This document shows positions 6,024-8,340 of a stretch of DNA of 8,340 bases, in pieces. The notes beneath the pieces are model-generated. The model saw only the letters and a program-made list of their open reading frames with translations. It was not told the origin of the DNA and did not search any database. Source of the DNA: JADYYB01 sp964402985. GTDB lineage: Bacteria > Pseudomonadota > Alphaproteobacteria > Rhizobiales > Kaistiaceae. The position numbers were made by a program, and so were the translations under genes. How positions within the stretch are numbered: the first letter of the stretch is position 1; every line of letters begins with the position of its first letter. The DNA lies in NCBI GenBank assembly GCA_964402985.1, contig CAYOET010000037.1:1-8340 (forward strand), in the 5' to 3' direction.

Positions 6024-6361
6024 TGCATGCCTTCCGGGAACATTTGGGCGCCTTGGCCGAACGGGATCTCCCTCACCCAGGCGACGCGTTTGGGGTCGAG
6101 CGGGCCATAAAGGTGGGGGAAGAGCTTTCCGCCGCGCGCGGGCTCGTAGCGGAGCGCGGCGCCGAGACGCGAGGCTTCGACGGCGACGAGAACTAGGTTA
6201 ACTTCGTCTGCGAAGTGCCTGGTGAGCGTTTCGGCCACCTGGCCGGGGTCCGAGAAATGGATGAAACCGTCGGAAAGATCTTTGGGGGAGCCGCGGAAAA
6301 CGCCCTCCGCCACGGCGCGCCGCCACAGCGGCTCGGGGCAGATCTTGTAGATGAGGGCCAT
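6020..6361 (-). CDS. DUF952 family protein
   Basis: 113 residues, full length for the DUF952 family (PF06108). Family hallmarks are present: the opening IYKICPEPLW, FRGSPKDLSDGFIHFS (22-37), the T-x-x-x-F turn (45-50), LVLVAVEASRL (56-66) and GGKLFPHLYGPL (77-88). No signal peptide or membrane segment is seen, so it is likely cytosolic. I know of no established function for the family. The ATG at 6361 is chosen because homology begins with MALIYKI; no strong Shine-Dalgarno precedes it. It overlaps the following pyrD by four bases, a common arrangement for pyrD in this group as far as I recall, so it is probably expressed with pyrimidine synthesis. Confidence 0.92.
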   Translation of the reverse strand: MALIYKICPEPLWRRAVAEGVFRGSPKDLSDGFIHFSDPGQVAETLTRHFADEVNLVLVAVEASRLGAALRYEPARGGKLFPHLYGPLDPKRVAWVREIPFGQGAQMFPEGMQ

Positions 6362-6433
6362 GGTCGAAAGAGGGCTCTGACTGGCGACGCGGCGGACGGT
6401 AGTCGCCGTCGCCGGGGCGCACAAGGCGCTGGC

Positions 6434-6883
6434 GTGGCGCTGATCGCCGCGCTCGCCGCGGGGCTGGCGTTGCCGTTCGGCGGCGAAGCGATCGCTCAGG
6501 GCCGCGCCGCGGGCGAGACGCTCCGCTACTCGATCTCGCCGACCGACGAGGGCTTCGTGCGGCTCGATGCGGTGACGGGGACGATGACCCATTGCCGCGT
6601 CGTCGCCGAGCTGTGGCAGTGCGACCCGCCGGCCTACGCGGAGAGCGAAATCGACGCGCGGCTCCGCGAGCTGGACGCGAAGATCGAGGGGCTCGGGGCG
6701 CAGCTGGCGACGCTGGCAGGAAGGGTGCCGGCGGTGGCCCAAGTCGCAGTGGCGCCGGACCCCGAAGCTGTGCCCGAACCGCCGATCGCGAGCGTCCCGG
6801 AGCCAGCCGCCGAGACCGTGCCGAACTTCTTCGGGCAGGTGCTCCATAGGCTGTTCACCCTGGTCGGCGGGATGAAGGGCTGA
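6434..6883 (+). CDS. Small exported protein with C-x8-C motif and coiled coil
   Basis: 149 residues if started at GTG 6434, which has AAGG seven bases upstream. The frame is open back to 6215 but that part is antisense to the DUF952 gene, and no ATG lies in frame between 6258 and 6434. Residues 1-21 are a signal-peptide-like hydrophobic stretch (ALIAALAAGLAL) ending in AIA before Q22; it lacks positive charges, whereas the bases just upstream encode RRRR, so the real start may be an unusual upstream codon. The mature part has GFVRLDAVTGTMTHC...LWQC (40-63; C54 and C63), a pattern I recall from a family of Hyphomicrobiales periplasmic proteins, then a short coiled coil (70-97), a Pro/Ala/Val-rich stretch (99-130) and an amphipathic tail. 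Function is unknown. The gene is divergent from DUF952-pyrD. Confidence 0.72.
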   Translation: MALIAALAAGLALPFGGEAIAQGRAAGETLRYSISPTDEGFVRLDAVTGTMTHCRVVAELWQCDPPAYAESEIDARLRELDAKIEGLGAQLATLAGRVPAVAQVAVAPDPEAVPEPPIASVPEPAAETVPNFFGQVLHRLFTLVGGMKG

Positions 6884-6946
6884 TCGGGCTCTCAGCGCGT
6901 TACGAAACTGGGCCGCGATCGCCCCGTGCTCCGGCGTAAGTCGCCG

Positions 6947-7006
6947 ACCTGCCCCCCTCTCCCCGGCGGGGAGAGGGTTGGGGTGAGGAGGCTCCACCTA
7001 TCCGGA
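6947..7006 (-). repeat. Family A repeat, copy A5
   Basis: The closest relative of copy A1, in the opposite orientation: 60 bases with one extra C and very few changes, from the ACCTGCC tail through the stem 6955-6977 (loop GGC) to CCACCTATCCGGA. The head palindrome is broken (CTATCCGGAC). Together with A1 it makes a distant inverted repeat across about 6.9 kb. Confidence 0.85.
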
Positions 7007-7024
7007 CGAGTCACCCCCACTGTC

Positions 7025-7084
7025 CCATCCGGATGGACCTGTAACCCCTCACCCTAGCCCTCTCCCTCTGGGAGAGGGGACTGG
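7025..7084 (+). repeat. Family A repeat, diverged copy A6
   Basis: It opens with the perfect 12-base palindrome CCATCCGGATGG (7025-7036), then ACCCCTCACCCTAGCCC and a 9-bp stem CCCTCTCCC/GGGAGAGGG (7058-7078, loop TCT), ending GACTGGTTGC, which resembles the GCAGGTTGCG tail of A1. A5 and A6 are placed head to head, 18 bases apart. Confidence 0.75.
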
Positions 7085-7118
7085 TTGCAGTTCGGGCGGC
7101 CCAGGACCGATCGGTCGA

Positions 7119-7150
7119 GAACGCATCGCGTTCGAGTCCGCTGAGCGGAC
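7119..7150. other. Two small hairpins in a gene-free stretch
   Basis: GAACGC/GCGTTC (7119-7133, loop ATC) and GTCCGC/GCGGAC (7136-7150, loop TGA) are two perfect 6-bp stems separated by two bases, after repeat A6. The interval 6884-7236 (353 bases) holds no gene that I can support: it consists of A5, A6, these hairpins and the terminator at 7176-7211. Confidence 0.5.
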
Positions 7151-7175
7151 CTTTCGGGCTGGCGAGCCGAGCCCC

Positions 7176-7211
7176 AAGAAAACAAAAGGCAGCCGGCTTT
7201 CGCCGACTGCC
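7176..7211 (-). terminator. Intrinsic terminator of the Hsp20-DUF1150 operon
   Basis: On the minus strand the hairpin GGCAGTCGGC-GAAA-GCCGGCTGCC (7211-7188; ten positions with one mismatch and a GAAA tetraloop) is followed directly by TTTTGTTTTCTT (7187-7176). It begins 25 bases past the DUF1150 stop. This is the only classic hairpin-plus-U-run in the window. Confidence 0.85.
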
Positions 7212-7236
7212 CAATGCCGATTTCCGACTGCCAAGG

Positions 7237-7485
7237 TCAGTGGACGCTGACGGTCTCCAGCTCCTGCTGGGTCGCGCTCGAGACGAGCGCTTCGCGGCTG
7301 TCGGCGACCATGATCGGCGTGCCGTCGGCGCTCAGCAGCGCCCACAGCTCCAGACCATCCTCGAGCGGCGGCACGTTGGGGAACGCGGCGCGAATATCCT
7401 CGGAGCGCATCGACCGTACGTAGGCAATACGCCCCCCACCGAGACCGGCGAATGCCTCCGGCGGCATGATCTGACGTGGGTTCAT
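7237..7485 (-). CDS. DUF1150 family protein
   Basis: 82 residues, typical for DUF1150 (PF06620), a small alphaproteobacterial family without established function. Visible family features are GGRIAYVRSMRSEDI (17-31) and LELWALLSADGTPIMVADSREA (45-66), with the SVH ending. It is soluble, with no signal peptide or membrane segment. Its ATG overlaps the Hsp20 stop (ATGA), and the strong Shine-Dalgarno AGAAGGAG lies eight bases upstream inside the Hsp20 gene, so it can be translated efficiently even while re-using ribosomes from Hsp20. Sharing a heat-shock operon suggests a role linked to stress or to the chaperone, which is inference from context. A terminator follows 25 bases downstream. Confidence 0.92.
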   Translation of the reverse strand: MNPRQIMPPEAFAGLGGGRIAYVRSMRSEDIRAAFPNVPPLEDGLELWALLSADGTPIMVADSREALVSSATQQELETVSVH

Positions 7486-7931
7486 GATGCATCTCCTTCT
7501 CTGACAGCGGCCAAGGTAGCACCGCCGACAATCGAAACTTTGCGCACGGACAACTTACGCTCGCGACGAACGAGGTCGATCGAGAGGAGGCCGTCCTTCA
7601 AATCGGCACCGAGAACCTCGATGCCCTCGGCGAGGAGGAAGGTTTTCTGGAACTGCCGCGCGGCGATGCCCCGATGGAGATAGGTCCGCGGAGCCTCGTC
7701 TTCCTTCTGCCGGCCGCGGATCAGCAATTGACCCTCCTCGACGACAATCTCAAGATCGTCCTCCGCAAACCCGGCAACAGCAAGAACGATCCGCAGGATC
7801 TCGTCCTCGCCGGCGCGGTTGAGGAGGCGCTCGATATTGTGCGGCGGGTAGCCGGTGGTCAGGCTCTGGGCCCGCTCCACGGCGCTGAAGCCGAGGAGAA
7901 ACGGACGGGAAAGCCCGGAAACGCGAGACAT
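7482..7931 (-). CDS. Small heat-shock protein (Hsp20/IbpA class)
   Basis: 149 residues, typical of alphaproteobacterial IbpA-like chaperones that hold unfolding proteins during heat stress. The N-terminal arm (MSRVSGLSRPFLLGFSAVERA) leads into GYPPHNIE (27-34), which opens the alpha-crystallin domain; LRIVLAVAGF (46-55), LLIRGRQ (69-75), YLHRGIAARQFQKTFLLAEGIEV (84-106) and ADLKDGLLSIDL (109-120) follow. A V-x-I motif (VSI, 132-134) stands in the C-terminal tail where oligomer contacts form in the family. The frame is open to 8099, but ATG 7931 is the start: it has GGAAGGA nine bases upstream and matches homologues. First gene of an operon with DUF1150. Expression appears controlled by a sigma-32-type promoter and a ROSE-type thermometer. 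Confidence 0.95.
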   Translation of the reverse strand: MSRVSGLSRPFLLGFSAVERAQSLTTGYPPHNIERLLNRAGEDEILRIVLAVAGFAEDDLEIVVEEGQLLIRGRQKEDEAPRTYLHRGIAARQFQKTFLLAEGIEVLGADLKDGLLSIDLVRRERKLSVRKVSIVGGATLAAVREGDAS

Positions 7932-8004
7932 CACACAAAGTCCTTCCGAAGCGACCTTGTTTGGCGGACCCCGAAGGCGTCCGCTGGGCAATTGTCGCCC
8001 TCGC
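7932..8004 (-). promoter_or_regulatory. ROSE-type RNA thermometer in the Hsp20 leader
   Basis: The predicted leader of about 73 bases folds into three hairpins. Hairpin I: GGGC/GCCC (8000-7986). Hairpin II: GCGGAC/GTCCGC (7984-7964) with a bulged G and an inner CC-TTCG-GG. Hairpin III (7960-7935) pairs 11 base pairs, hides the Shine-Dalgarno AAGGA (7945-7941) and leaves a CGG loop and one bulged G (7952). The anti-SD sequence UCGCU (7954-7950) matches the ROSE hallmark U(U/C)GCU, with U-A, C-G, bulged G, C-G, U-A against AGGA. Melting on warming would free the ribosome site nine bases before the ATG. ROSE elements are known upstream of rhizobial sHSP genes. Confidence 0.85.
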
Positions 8005-8010
8005 CGTGAG

Positions 8011-8039
8011 ATATGGTGGGGTTCGGGGGGCGGTTCAAG
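8011..8039 (-). promoter_or_regulatory. Sigma-32 (RpoH)-type promoter of the Hsp20 operon
   Basis: On the minus strand, CTTGAA (8039-8034) is followed after 15 bases by CACCATAT (8018-8011). This fits the sigma-32 consensus CTTGAA-N13-15-CCCCATnT with one mismatch. Transcription would begin near 8004 and produce the ROSE-type leader. A second CTTGAA (8063-8058) lies 24 bases further upstream without a matching -10 box. The promoter overlaps the region upstream of the divergent GNAT gene. Confidence 0.75.
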
Positions 8040-8082
8040 AACGCCCGGAAGGGCGGATTCAAGCCCTGCGTGAGGGGGGACG

Positions 8083-8340
8083 ATGTTCGGCAAGCTCAAC
8101 CCGGCGGCGACGCGGGAAACGGCGCGGCTCCATCTCCGGCGGCCGAAGGCCGAGGACGCCGCGCCGATCTTCGCGACCTATGCGACCGACCCGGAGGTCA
8201 CGCGCTATCTCACCTGGCGCCCGCATCGCTCGGTCCGCGAGACGATCCGCTACCGCAAAACCACGGACCGGGCGTGGGACCAAGGCACCAGCTACCAGTG
8301 GCTGATCCGCCGGCAGGTGGACGACGCGCTGGTCGGGAGC
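8083..8340 (+). CDS. GNAT family N-acetyltransferase (N-terminal part)
   Basis: 86 codons are visible and the frame is open to the window edge, so the gene is cut by the window, not broken. The start TARLHLRRPKAEDAAPIFATYATDPEVTRYLTWRPHRSVRETI (residues 13-55) is typical of the RimJ/RimL-like group of GNAT acetyltransferases (PF13302 type): the T-x-RL-x-LR opening, the DA helix and the DPEV-x-RYL-x-W-x-PH segment. The acetyl-CoA-binding motif lies beyond the window, so the substrate cannot be judged. GAGGGGGG (8072-8079) lies three to ten bases before ATG 8083 and supports this start. It is divergent from the Hsp20 operon, with about 150 bases between the start codons. Confidence 0.88.
   Translation, partial: MFGKLNPAATRETARLHLRRPKAEDAAPIFATYATDPEVTRYLTWRPHRSVRETIRYRKTTDRAWDQGTSYQWLIRRQVDDALVGS

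Noticed and set aside
4860..6110. Plus-strand open frame (416 codons) opposite pyrD
   Set aside because: Composition is Gly/Ala/Glu/Asp/Val repeats without motifs; the minus strand encodes a complete dihydroorotate dehydrogenase.
6215..6433. Upstream extension of the exported-protein gene from ATG 6215
   Set aside because: The segment 6215-6361 is antisense to the well-supported DUF952 gene and adds a hydrophilic stretch in front of a signal peptide.
7119..7211. Possible tRNA or small structured RNA from the cluster of hairpins
   Set aside because: No cloverleaf, T-loop or CCA-like end; the last hairpin is explained as a terminator on the minus strand.
7049..7531. Minus-strand open frame across DUF1150 and the repeat region
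   Set aside because: It runs out of frame with DUF1150 and through repeat A6 and the terminator; low-complexity composition.

Overview
The window looks like chromosomal DNA of a high-GC alphaproteobacterium, most likely Hyphomicrobiales (Rhizobiales). The evidence is strong GC bias at third codon positions, a sHSP–DUF1150 pair, a DUF952–pyrD pair, a ligase-associated exonuclease with an ATP-dependent DNA ligase, and many copies of a palindromic repeat that reads as PHPNPLPAGERG when mistranslated. No mobile element, CRISPR array, tRNA or rRNA was seen.

Layout. Positions 1-4711 hold a rightward group: a metallo-beta-lactamase-fold DNA exonuclease (117-1130), a small membrane-anchored protein of unknown function (1149-1580), an aspartyl/asparaginyl beta-hydroxylase-family 2-oxoglutarate oxygenase (1664-2458) and an ATP-dependent DNA ligase (2621-4711). 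Exonuclease and ligase are two of the four proteins of a known bacterial repair set; the helicase and phosphoesterase partners are not in the window. Facing the ligase is a leftward pair, DUF952 protein then pyrD (6361-4932), coupled by a 4-base ATGA overlap. A rightward gene (about 6434-6883) encodes a small exported protein. Positions 6884-7236 carry no gene, only repeats, hairpins and a terminator. A leftward heat-shock operon follows (Hsp20, then DUF1150, 7931-7237), again coupled by ATGA. The start of a rightward GNAT acetyltransferase gene (8083 to beyond the end) closes the window.

Regulation. The Hsp20 operon has a sigma-32-like promoter (8039-8011), a roughly 73-base leader whose last hairpin hides the Shine-Dalgarno with one bulged G exactly as in ROSE RNA thermometers, and an intrinsic terminator (7211-7176). 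Exonuclease and ligase each have a possible -10 box so close to the ATG that leaderless mRNAs are plausible.

Repeats. Two families were recognised by eye. Family A (six copies or partial copies) has an ATCCGGAT-type head and a 9-10 bp CCCTCTCCCC stem. Family B (two copies) is a three- to four-hairpin element at gene ends. The most unusual observation is that three family A copies lie inside the ligase reading frame, in a linker of about 164 residues that splits the N-terminal DNA-binding domain without breaking the frame.
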